From NCBI RefSeq assembly GCF_010015445.1, contig NC_053118.1:16463937-16527936 (forward strand): DNA of 64,000 nt, in the 5' to 3' direction. Shown here piece after piece: positions 1-15,539 of this stretch. This DNA is from Perca fluviatilis (lineage: Eukaryota; Chordata; Actinopteri; Perciformes; Percidae). Numbering within the stretch: position 1 is the first letter of the stretch; each line of letters opens with the position of its first letter. Under the pieces are notes generated by a model, which saw nothing but the letters and a program-made list of their open reading frames with translations, had not been told where the DNA came from and searched no databases. The position numbers and the translations under genes are program-made.

Positions 1-2594
<2,594 letters not shown>

Positions 2595-3989
2595 ACCTTT
2601 GGTAATCAAGGTCATAATATGTCTGGCCTCCATGCAAAAGACATGCAAAATGTAAGATGAAAGGTAGCATTCAACAATCTCTAATCTTACACCTGTCAAC
2701 TGTATGTTGATGCGAGATGTATTTTCTTATGTATCACTGGTGTCTTTCCATTACCAAGTCGATTTGTGCCTTAGCCTAACAAAATCTTAACCATAGCAAT
2801 GTCATATCATAAAGCAGATTTATTTTCTAAGTGACTGGAAACGGTTTTTGAAGGCCCTGGCAAAAAAGTGTGCTGCCAATAGGTGAGTCAGATCAGAAAC
2901 CGCGCAATACAGTACGTGTTGTTCTGGATGGCAGTTACAAGAAATATATATTTGCCGTTTAACTTGGAGGGATTGTAGTATTTTAAATGTCATCATTATA
3001 ACTTTCTATTAAAACAATGTTAAATTCAAAAAGTAGTAACACCCATTAACAGTTGTGATGACTCAACTGTTAATAGAACATGGCAGCTTTAAAACATCCA
3101 CCTCCTGGAGAAAAAAAACAAAGACTCCTGTAATATTATGCCATAATAAACTTTTCATTTTCTCAATGTGGGAATAAACAACTCGGCAACACTAGCTGGC
3201 TTACTGAGAGAATTTTATGGGCTGAAATATGTGCCACCAGAAACTGAATTTGAATCAAATGTGAAAAATCCACTTGGCAACACTTGCTGACTTACTGGTA
3301 GAGTCTACTCTTTATTTAAGTACCAAACCAAAGCCTTCTTGTTTTGTATATTGGCTGTGCTTTTATCCATTCTGTAAAACCCGGTGAAGGCCTTGTGCCA
3401 AAATGTGTTGGTTAAGCAAAGAGCTAATTCTATGGGCTGAAATATGTGCCACCAGAAACTGAATTTGAATCATTTATATTTGAATTTGAATTGCTAAACT
3501 TGAATAATTGCATTGAAAAACTGAAATTAAATCACATAATTTGAAATTGTATTGTTTAATTTGAATAATTGCATTGAAAAATTGAATCTGAATAGTATAA
3601 TTTGAAATTGAATTTATTCGTTTGTAACTGAAGTCCAATAAAATTTGATCTTCACTGAAAATTGAACTCTCTATATATTCTCACATTCAGTTCTCACTAT
3701 TCAGATTCAGATCAGCAAATTCAATTTCAAGTTACTGAGACAGACATCCGGGTACTTGGAGGATGAAGGAAGAGCAATCGAGCGCAGATCGATAGGTAGA
3801 GTTCAGTGGCGCAGGAATAGCACTAAAGATACCAAACTGTTTTTGGATGTTGGAACGAAAGAAATGACAAAAACCAAACAGCAAGGGATAACAGTTCACA
3901 GGTGAGAATGTGTTTTATGATATATATGCCGCCTTGGACCTGAAATCTGAGCTTTGGGCGGGGGGGGGGGGTGGAGAGTTCCATGGCGC

Positions 3990-4628
3990 GCAGCGTCTCT
4001 TTCCCGGCAGGAACACCGCTCGTCCTCGCTGCTGCCGCGGTCCCCGCCTGATCCAGATCGGACCGGCCAAAGACAGAGTGGTGATCGGCAGGATCTTCCA
4101 CGTAGTCCAGGACGACCTGTATGTAGATTTCGGCTGGAAGTTCCACGCTGGGGCGTTTGCGGACGATAAGCTAAAAGCGGGGCAGCAGAGTCCGTCTGCG
4201 GCTGCAGGATCTGGAGCTCACTGCCCGGTTCCTGGAAGCCAAAACCGACACCACGCTGCTGGAGGCCCGGGCCGGTACTGCTGGGACGGCTGGAGGGAAG
4301 GGAAGCCCGGAGAACTAGAACCAGGAACTCGCAGCGGCGGCTGTCACAGCCTGCTGAAGTTTAAATCACAGGTTTCCTAAAGGGAGTATGGCGGGACTCG
4401 GACTGTGGACGACGAAACATGATTTTAAGTCTCGTTAAATAAATAACTACATGCAGAAATAAATGAAATGAATAGTGGAGGAGTGAGCCTGGACATTTCA
4501 GTCTGTTTAAACTTTGAAGCAGAACCTCTTAGTTCAGAAGGGTGAAGTTTCTGTTTGGACTCAGATCTGTGAACTGATTATAATAAATTTTCTTTTTATA
4601 AACACATGAATTAGTCTCTTTGTTTTGT
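3990..4628 (+). pseudogene. MRPS28: Captured MRPS28 3' fragment, copy 1
   Basis: In one frame the sequence encodes [20 protein letters not shown] then [13 protein letters not shown], which matches the core of mitochondrial small-subunit ribosomal protein mS35/MRPS28-type proteins as I remember them. In a second frame it continues [20 protein letters not shown], the final part of the same protein. The frame change near 4150-4190, where the conserved linker is replaced, makes it a broken copy. A 3' UTR-like tail follows, with AATAAA at 4582-4587. Similarity to the second copy (51964-52420) continues about 40 bp past that signal and there is no poly(A) tract, which argues for capture at the DNA level. 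It sits at the centre of the foldback element at 3256-5695. A poly-G run of about 11 bases at 3960 precedes it. The fragment is unlikely to make a working ribosomal protein. Confidence 0.78.
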
Positions 4629-5032
4629 TTGTTACTGCACATGATGATAAAGCTACACTTTTAAATCACAAACAAAACTAACTTTAATATGTATATAAAC
4701 GCTCTAAGGAAGGAGACAAACGATCAAATATTAGAGTTGATTAAAAATACTCAAATAATAATTTACTATTTTGCGTTTTAATGTGGAAACATCTTGTATA
4801 AACTCAGGGGACTGGCTCTTACATCACATTGTATTGCAGGCTTGCTGATGTACAAAGTAAACCAATGCAATTCAAATGTTTAAATTAATTAACATGTATT
4901 TTCAAATATGGATAGTCACAATATTTTGCATGCAGTAGGCTAGGCTAAGGTAAGTAGCGATAGTTCATTTTAAGTTTACTTAAGTGGAAGAATGTGACTA
5001 ATAAACCTAGGCCTACTAACACCAGGCATTAC

Positions 5033-5060
5033 ATTGTGAACATTGTGAACATTGTGAACA
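5033..5060. repeat. Short tandem repeat of TGTGAACAT
   Basis: Three consecutive copies of a 9-bp unit inside the foldback element's centre. Confidence 0.8.
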
Positions 5061-6155
5061 GGTAGATTATATTATCTATGAGTCTCTGGGTCAAGGCGAG
5101 GCTGTGTTCCAAAACGTAGGTGCTGATTGGCCAAGTGGAGTCCTGTGTATCTGAACTCTACCTATCGCTCTGCGCTCGATTGCTCTTCCTTCATCCTCCA
5201 AGTACCCGGATGTCTGTCTCAGTAACTTGAAATTGAATTTGGTAATCTGAATTGTGAGAACTGAATGTGAGGATATATAGAGAGTTGAATTTTCAGTGAA
5301 GATCAAATTGTATTGGACTTCAGTTACAAACGAATAAATTCAATTTCAAATTATACTATTCAGATTCAATTTTTCAATGCAATGATTCAAATTAAACAAT
5401 ACAATTTCAAATTATGTGATTCAAATTCAGTTTTTCAATGCAATTATTCAAGTTTAGCAATTCAAATTCAAATATAAATGATTCAAATTCAGTTTCTGGT
5501 GGCACATATTTCAGCCCATAGAATTAGCTCTTTGCTTAACCAACACATTTTGGCACAAGGCCTTCACCGGGTTTTACAGAATGGATAAAAGCACAGCCAA
5601 TATACAAAACAAGAAGGCTTTGGTTTGGTACTTAAATAAAGAGTAGACTCTACCAGTAAGTCAGCAAGTGTTGCCAAGTGGATTTTTCACATTTGGTCCT
5701 TTGTAACTTGAGCACTCTTCCTTCATGTTCCAATGTATCAGATAAACCCCACTGGTAACAACTAGCTAACTAACAACTATAACTATTTTTAACCAAATAC
5801 ATCTGCATGGTCAAGTTTTTTTAGGGCAGCACACAGCCTAGGAAGCTCAATTCAGAGCAAAATCAATTCTCCCAATGAAATAACATAAAAAGTACAGCTT
5901 ACTTACAAAGCAAGACTGCCCCCTTGTGTTTAATAATACTAATGACATCAGTTCTACAAACATCTACAATATAATAAAAACATTATACAAGTTTTACCAT
6001 TTCAGCTGTTCATTTACTTACCTTCAATTCATTAGTCTGAAATACTTCCACCCTTCTATCTTAGTATTATTCTATTAGTAGTAACATTCTTGGAGTGTGG
6101 TTATTTAATGACCTCCAGTCAACGGACAAACCACCACAATTTAAGAATCTCTTAC

Positions 6156-8346
<2,191 letters not shown>

Positions 8347-9441
8347 CTGAAAATTAGACAGATCCTTGGTCAGAACAGCAATATTCTAGTTGAGACCTTT
8401 GAGTAGTCAAGTAGACCCTGCGAGTAGTAGACCCTGATTACGAAAAAAATGGATGTTGAAAATGACCGTAGACACCTAGATATTTTTTTCCTGTTGAACA
8501 GCAATGTAATAAAACAAAATGGTAAAAATAATTAATTACATGAAAAAAAAATAGTACATTGAATATGACATCCTTATGATGATTAGAGCAGAGCACCTGT
8601 ATCCAATGACACACATGAGTTAATTATAAACTTGCATATACAGAGAAATGAAATGAAATAACAGATCTTCTGTTATTGTTTCTCCTTCTTCTAGCTTCCC
8701 TTGCTTTCTCTACAGTGTAAACAAGTGTGTTTATTGCATGTGTTTATTGAATCCATCGTTCATTGAAAATATGCCAGAAAAAAAAGCTAACGTTACATGA
8801 GAGGCAGTAAAAAACTTGATTATACTAGCTAGCTAGGTCGCTAATGGAAAGGTCAGGGTTAGCCAAGTAGGAAAGTCAAGCATCCCCACTGCTGAGACGT
8901 TAAACCTTTAAGGTTGTGCCTTAATTTACTTTGCTATAGACATAAGTTGACATAGTGAAGATAAAATATCTGAAAACATGAAACTATAGCTAACGTTACT
9001 AGGTTTTTCGTATGAACTGAATTTGGCTTAACTAGCGTAACCGCCAGCTAGTGTTGCCAATAACCCCTTGTTTAAGCTGCTGCTGTTTACATTGAATAAA
9101 AAGCTACATAATTATATGTAACGTTAACTCCTCCGTTAATCATAGCTAGCTATATAGATAAACTGACCTAACGTTACCCAAGTGATCTAGTATTTTTCTA
9201 TTTTTCACCCGACCTTTACCTATAAACTAATCGCGTGCGCACGATAGGGGATTAACATTAACACTGACTGTTAATGAGAAACACCTGTGAAAAGTATGTT
9301 TAATTTGACGCATACATAGCGTAACATCAGGATAACATGGTCAAGCTAACGTTAGCTAGCCTCATTAGGTAGCTACCAGGCTACCCACGTGCCCTTATTT
9401 TGGACAGGCAGACCCCTTGAAATACCGTATAAATCCCTTAC

Positions 9442-9600
9442 CTTGATTCGCAATGTAGTTATTAGTTTAGATAAATACGAAATCCGAGAAAAGGATGATT
9501 TAGGAATGGAAAATGTATTGTTTACACCATCAAAACAGTTGTCACAACTCTCTGACCGCCATACTTGAGCGTAGATACGGTAGGTAAAGAGGGACAAACT
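9442..9600 (-). other. CDKAL1: CDKAL1 non-coding exon 1 (5' UTR)
   Basis: On the minus strand this stretch ends with CGAATCAAG followed by the donor GTAAGG at 9441, the correct arrangement for a 5' UTR exon splicing to the acceptor at 8347. It contains a short upstream frame (9562-9542) reading MAVREL then stop. The upper end (transcription start) is not determined; 9600 is approximate. The adjoining interval 8347-9441 would be intron 1, in which I see nothing else. Confidence 0.6.
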
Positions 9601-9788
9601 AAGCACGTGTGTATTTTCCATGAGGGGAGTTAGGATCATTTTTGGCCATACAGTAGTTTCTTAAAGAAATAAATCGCAACTCCAAACAATTTCTCTGTGT
9701 AGTTGCGTTGGACAACAACAAAGACTTGAAGAAAGAGAAAATCCCTCTCTTGCTGCAGCATCACCATAAAGAAAACTTTAAAGAAAAC

Positions 9789-9844
9789 TAACGTTTCGGT
9801 CGCGATCATAGACTGTTAATATTAAGTCTATGGTCGCGATCTGG
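9789..9844. repeat. Imperfect inverted repeat with TCGCGATC
   Basis: GGTCGCGATCATAGAC is followed, after an AT-rich spacer (TTAATATTAA), by GTCTATGGTCGCGATC, so the two arms form a stem of about 16 bp with mismatches. It lies just upstream of CDKAL1 exon 1. It could be a decayed MITE; function unknown. Confidence 0.6.
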
Positions 9845-10395
9845 ACCTTCGTCAAGACTATTTCAATTAAGAACACAACAAATACATTCTGCTCCTCCCC
9901 AGTTGTGGGATAATTGACAATCACTTGTCAATGGGAGTGTCTCTCAAGGAACTCATGTCATTTCTGCAAACATTTCTTTAGATCCATTCCAGTAATACAT
10001 AGCTTGATTCGATTACTATAATTTAAATAAAATATCCATTCCAGGAATACCTATTACTCCCCGATTTTAACTTTTTAATGCTTATATATAGCCTATATAA
10101 TATATTTATATTCACAAAGTTTCCTAAGTGAGTGACAAAAATATACATTTCATATTAATTTCAGTATTACATGTATTACACATAAATGGATATAATCCAT
10201 TTAATTTCTACATACTTATAATATGCATTACAATAATACTCCATTTTAGGAGTACATAGAAAACTCAACATCAACCATTTCAATAATAAAATCTCAAATT
10301 CATATCAATAACTGTACTTAAGAGGTTCCACCATTGACATTCACTGCTATTTACAAAATATATTTACAAAGTTTAAATATTCTAGACCTATTTGT

Positions 10396-10474
10396 GCATA
10401 GATATGGTGGGTAAAGAGGGACAAACTAGACACTTGTGTATTTGGGGAGATGACGAATGATGATTTTTGGCCAT
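10396..10474. repeat. Diverged copy of the CDKAL1 exon 1 region
   Basis: About 80 bp resembling 9570-9649 in the same orientation. Shared blocks include GTAAAGAGGGACAAACTA, TTGTGTATTT or its near equivalent, and TTTTTGGCCAT at the end. The first copy overlaps the presumed CDKAL1 transcription start. Confidence 0.65.
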
Positions 10475-10669
10475 TCAATTCGACCATGTTTTTAAGCAGA
10501 GTGATATATGGTTAATTCAATTAGGAGCTTGTTGTTTTCTTTTTAAATTATGCCTGTTGCTGATCATATCTTTCAGCAGTAGCCTAACCAATATGTTCTT
10601 AAACCAAGATTTTCAGGGTTTATTACTTTTCACTACAGTGGAGTCATCACTGAAGACCATAAAACATTT

Positions 10670-13600
10670 AATTTCATGTTCATATTGCCTTTATTCAAAT
10701 TTTCAAATTACAAACACCCAGAGTACAAAAAACAAATTCATTTATCAATTTATCCTCCCCCCCCCAACAAATACAACTCAATTCCCCATTTGACAGGTTA
10801 TAGAAATTTGTAACTGAGTAACACACACATCAAAAACATCAAATTAGTTTACCTTAAACATTCAACAGCACACTAATACTTTCACCCATGCATTCAAATT
10901 GCGTTTTGATATTACAGCTCTTTTTTCTGTAATTAGTGGAAACAGGCAGCAATATCATAATTTTACAGTCAATTATTTCCTATGAAACGGTTAACTTTAC
11001 ACTGAACCTTTACAGAATATTTACCGATCAGTATAATGTATTTGGTAACAGCTTAAGAATAACCATAGGTAAATAGCAGGAAGAAGAGTGCCGTTTCAAT
11101 CTTCACTAATAGTAAACACCACATTTAACCTAATGATGCTTTTCTGTAAGGTCTAATCACACATCAGAATCACTCATTAGAAATGAAGGAGCTGTAATTT
11201 TAAGTCACCCATAACACATTGTTCACACTCACTGGCAATGACACTAGCTTAAGCGGTGCATTAAAATCTTTAACATTCCATTAGAAACCCATGGAAAGGT
11301 ACAATCTTTCCAAAAATCATGTTTCCATTGTGTAAAAGTGGATACAATATTGTGACCAGATTCTGGTCGCCTGCAATAGATGGAGGAAAATATAATTACT
11401 TATTTGAATGGTTTTAGAAAATAGCACAACAGTGGTTAGTAAACCAAATGGGGAAATACATTGAGCTGGATTTATCCATGCATACAAAATACACTGATAT
11501 AAATATGCTTATAGGGAAATTGTGTTGTCAGAGCATTTCTGTTCATTTTAAGTCCAATTTTACGTTCACTTGCGATGGTTTATATTATATTGGGTTTTGA
11601 TTTTACATAGTCAAAAAGCTGTTTCAACAGACTTCAATACTCTCCATGAAAAAGAAAGTCAGAAAAAAAAGTTCCAGACTCCCTCACATCATTCCAAAAA
11701 TAAATCGGACACACAGTGTCACAGAAGTAAAAACCCCTACACACTTCAGTAGAGGACACAAGTCTGATCCTGGTTCAGTGTATATAGACATAGAAATGTC
11801 TCCTAATGGCCAGTAAAGGGCAGATAGGCTAACTGTGAAAGAATGACTGCATGTATGCATTATTGAATGTGTACCACTTATTGGGTCTAAGAGAGGCTCT
11901 GCATGTAACCAAAAAAAAAAGACACTAAATAACTTAAGAAAAAAAAAAATCACAAAAACAAAAATATTGCAATATTGCAATTTGTCCGCTTTTTTACTCA
12001 TCAAATGTGCACCCCTAATTCAAATTTAAGATGAAACAGCATGAGACCGATTTAAGAGCAAAGGCATACTCATATCAGGGTAAATAATACAAGGCTAATT
12101 TCTAAGACAAAGGGGAATTCAAAGACTCATACACACTATGGCATTTACCTCTATGCCCCATTATTATTGTCCAACATTAAGTGAGAGGTAGCCTACAGTA
12201 CCTTGTGCACTGAAACATTTAGAAAACTGTACATCATATTACACATGGCAGGCTTACTCTTTAGGAAGCTTGATCTTTGACATAACTCACACATGCTGCA
12301 AACGCAATTACCCAAGCGCACATCCATCAGGTCAGGGAAAAGTTTACAGTAAGAGCAGCAATATTACCTGCAGCCGCAGGTTTCTTTAGATTAAAAGCCA
12401 GGGTCTCAGAGGAAATGTTTGGGTTTTGTTATTACCGGGGATGTCATCAAACACATGATGCGATGGTGTTCCAAATACCAAAGTAAAAACACAACACATC
12501 CCTACAGCTTAGTTCACCAAGTCCTCCAGCGGGCTATTCTTGATTAACCACTGTTTGAAGACTCAGTGGCCCAAGACAACAGTATCACCAAGCCTATTAT
12601 GAAACATGGCTTGTTGCACTGAATTTGCTCAATTTACGAAACCGGGTCTTTTTTTTTATTCTTTTTTTATCCCGGTTATGGAGGGGGGGGGCCTTCATTA
12701 CATGCTGAAGCCTAAATTAATGGCTAATCATCTAGCCCCTTGTTGCTTAGGTGATCGTGATATTAGTTATTTCTACAGTATTAAAATTCATTAAAATTCA
12801 ACATTAAACCTAAAAAGACAAATACGCTCCTATCCTGTCTCCTACACAGCTTCAGTACACACAGTAGGTAGCGTGCATCGATAAGTGGTTCAAATTTTAC
12901 CGATTAGCTCGAAACCACAGTATAATTTCACAGCAACAGACTAAATGAGGAGGCATCAGAGTAAGTTTGGTTATGGCAGCTTCTGCTGATGAAGATGGGA
13001 GGGGACAGGCAAAAAGCAGCAAGAAAGTGGAAATTTGGATCTTGATTTCACAAAGTGTCTATAAGAATATGAGTTAGAGATGATATTCAAGTTTGCATAT
13101 CAGGTGTTTTTGCTTAACCCCACATTACCCAGGTATGATGGCTTTTTGGGCTGTTAGCACATGGGTCATGAAATGTTAAACACCACAATGCCTGTTCCCA
13201 TGTTGAACATTTTTGTATTCATCATGTACAAAATAAAAAGATTGCCCACTTGAGTAGATAACAGGCTGACCAGGTGAACAGCTAACAAAGGTCCCTTATT
13301 AAATGTACCTACTAAATCCATTTTATATATGGAGGACATAGCACAAGAGAGACATTGGGTGCAAGGGGATTTAACTAATTACTAGCCATAAGGCATACTG
13401 TAAGCATTTTGTACACCTAAAAAACGTATTTATATCCATCTCATTTTAGAGTACACACTCTTATTTCCATTGCTATTTTCTGGATAATTGTCATGTGCAC
13501 TCCAAAACAGTATATGAACTTCCTTGGAGCTCATCTAAATAGTGCTTAAATGTACAAAATACACACTTTTAGTAACTGTATGATTATAAGCCCAAATAGC

Positions 13601-14579
13601 ACAATAGGAAACTTTACAAGTGTCTGAGCAGGCAGGGACAAGACAGGTGACCAAAACCTCAGCCTGCCTAACCTAACCATAGGATAGCAACAGTAGTCAT
13701 GAATGCTGTGTATCAAAATTGCCCTGTTTTCATTTAATATTCATTTTAATTCTTAAAACACCTACTTAACAGTCAGCAGTATGAACCTTCAAACACAGAT
13801 CATTGGTACAACAGAAAGCCATCAATAGCCCCCCCCCCCACAGCACTTGGCATCAACACATCTGGATGAATTGTGACATCTGTCAAGAAAATGCATCACT
13901 GGGAAACCACTGATAAAACCGCTCCTTTTCTTGCCAAGTAGCAGATTTACAGGCCTGTCAAATCCTCATATTTGCATTATCCTTCAAAATCTTAACCGTA
14001 AACACAGTTTTCCTCTTCCGTTCTCTTGAACATTCTACTGATGATTTTGGGTGATCCCATCTGTGCATCTTAGGTGCACTTACATTTGGGTGTAATGCTA
14101 AACCCAAACCAATCAACCACAATGTGTGTTAATGTCAGATGGTGTGGGGGTGTTTTCCTTCGAGCTGTTCGTCCCGTCTTTGTTGGTCTCTCTGTACTGT
14201 GAACCTTGCGTCATACAGAGAGGTGGATATCCTTCCCTTTCCCATTTATACTACCGAACAGACAACAAAGGCCTTAAGATGCCCCCCAACAACCAGCTAC
14301 ACTGGAGGCTTTACATAGCCTGAGACAAAGGGTAATGGATATGTATTCCCACTGACCGGTCGTGTCTTTGTGTGAAATCATGCAAGGCCATTTATCTCTC
14401 ACACCATGAAAGAACATGGCGTTTAGTCCCACTGGGACTGAAAAAAAGCCCCCAATGATTCCTTTCCAGCTATTTAGAATTGGCTTCCACTAACTACACA
14501 GTCTGTCACAGGCATCAAAACCTTCACCGATACTCCATCTCTCTCCCATGCACTTAAACTGAATTTGTAATAACGAATG
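10670..14579 (-). other. E2F3: Probable E2F3 3' UTR
   Basis: This interval follows the E2F3 stop codon on the minus strand and holds no other supported gene. An AATAAA signal on the minus strand lies at 10690-10695, about 0.9 kb before CDKAL1 exon 1, and would give a 3' UTR of about 3.9 kb; vertebrate E2F3 mRNAs are known to have long 3' UTRs. Earlier signals are possible, so the end is tentative. Homopolymer runs at 12651-12690 and 13831-13840 are the only obvious low-complexity parts. Confidence 0.45.
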
Positions 14580-15483
14580 CTAGCTGCACAGGAGATCATC
14601 CAGGCCAAGAGAGGGCATTTTATCAAAGTCACAGGCGTCAAACAAGTCGCTGATTCCCTGGTCATCTCCCAAACCTAAAAGGTAGTCATCTTGGTCCAGA
14701 AGAGGAGGCCCGAGGTTTAAGAAAGGCCCCAGGGACAAAGGGATCTGGTCTTCTGTCTGCTGGAGAAGACTAGTGTAAGGGGACGAGATCGGGGAGAGAG
14801 TAGTGACGGAGACTGCTGAGGAAGAAGAAGGTGGAGCCAGGGAGGGGATGGAAGAAGTGGTTGTGCAGGTGGGACCTGTGAAGGAAAGTTGAGACAACTA
14901 GTTATCTTTGCATTGTCAAGGAACCAGATCAACATAACAAGACCATGTTGGCCAAAAGAGTAATCATGTTGACCAGTGTTATGGTGCTTGTTGCACTGGG
15001 GACCAATATTCAAATCCCAAGTACCAGCGAATCAATGCTTGGAATCAAAAGTTGCATGGACACGAGCAAGTTGTTTATTGAACAGATCTTGGGTTAACTT
15101 GGGTCTAGGCCTGTTGCGATATGCAATAAATCAATTAATCGCATGATAAATAAAAATGAGCTTGATCATTTTTCCGGCTGCGATAATTTCCATTTGCATG
15201 CTTGTTTGTTTTCCTCGTCTCTCTCCCTCTCTACCAAAGAGACTCCGGTGCATCGGTGACCCCTCTCGGTTCCTTAGCGTAACGAGGAGCGAACGTTGGT
15301 GTCAGTCACTTGTCAGCCGCATGGTCTTTAAGTGGGGAGGCGGGACTCCTGGCGTAGCCTCCTACAGAGTGCAGCAAAAGAGCTGCGTGAGATGGAATTG
15401 GTTTCAAAGCCAAACGCGACAGCTGCAGTGTGGGAGCACTTCGGATTCAAACCAAATGACCGTGGTGAACCACTTAACCTGAG

Positions 15484-15539
<56 letters not shown>

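Larger units (their letters stand above)
3256..5695. mobile_element. Nested TA-flanked foldback element with MRPS28 cargo
   Basis: A palindrome with arms of about 545 bp (roughly 3256-3806 and 5151-5695) around a 1.3-kb centre. Within the arms, a terminal inverted repeat beginning TGGGCTGAAATATGTGCC starts at 3433 after TA, and its mirror image ends at 5518 before TA, so the likely unit is 3433-5518 with a TA target duplication. The inverted symmetry continues about 175 bp outside this unit on each side. A third direct copy of the terminal repeat occurs at 3218-3255, so insertion or duplication happened more than once. The arms contain AT-rich internal repeats built on TTTGAATT-like words, with a period of about 60 bp. 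The centre carries a broken copy of the 3' part of MRPS28. I see no transposase, so the element is non-autonomous; the TA duplication fits the Tc1/mariner superfamily, but that class is inferred. Confidence 0.8.
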
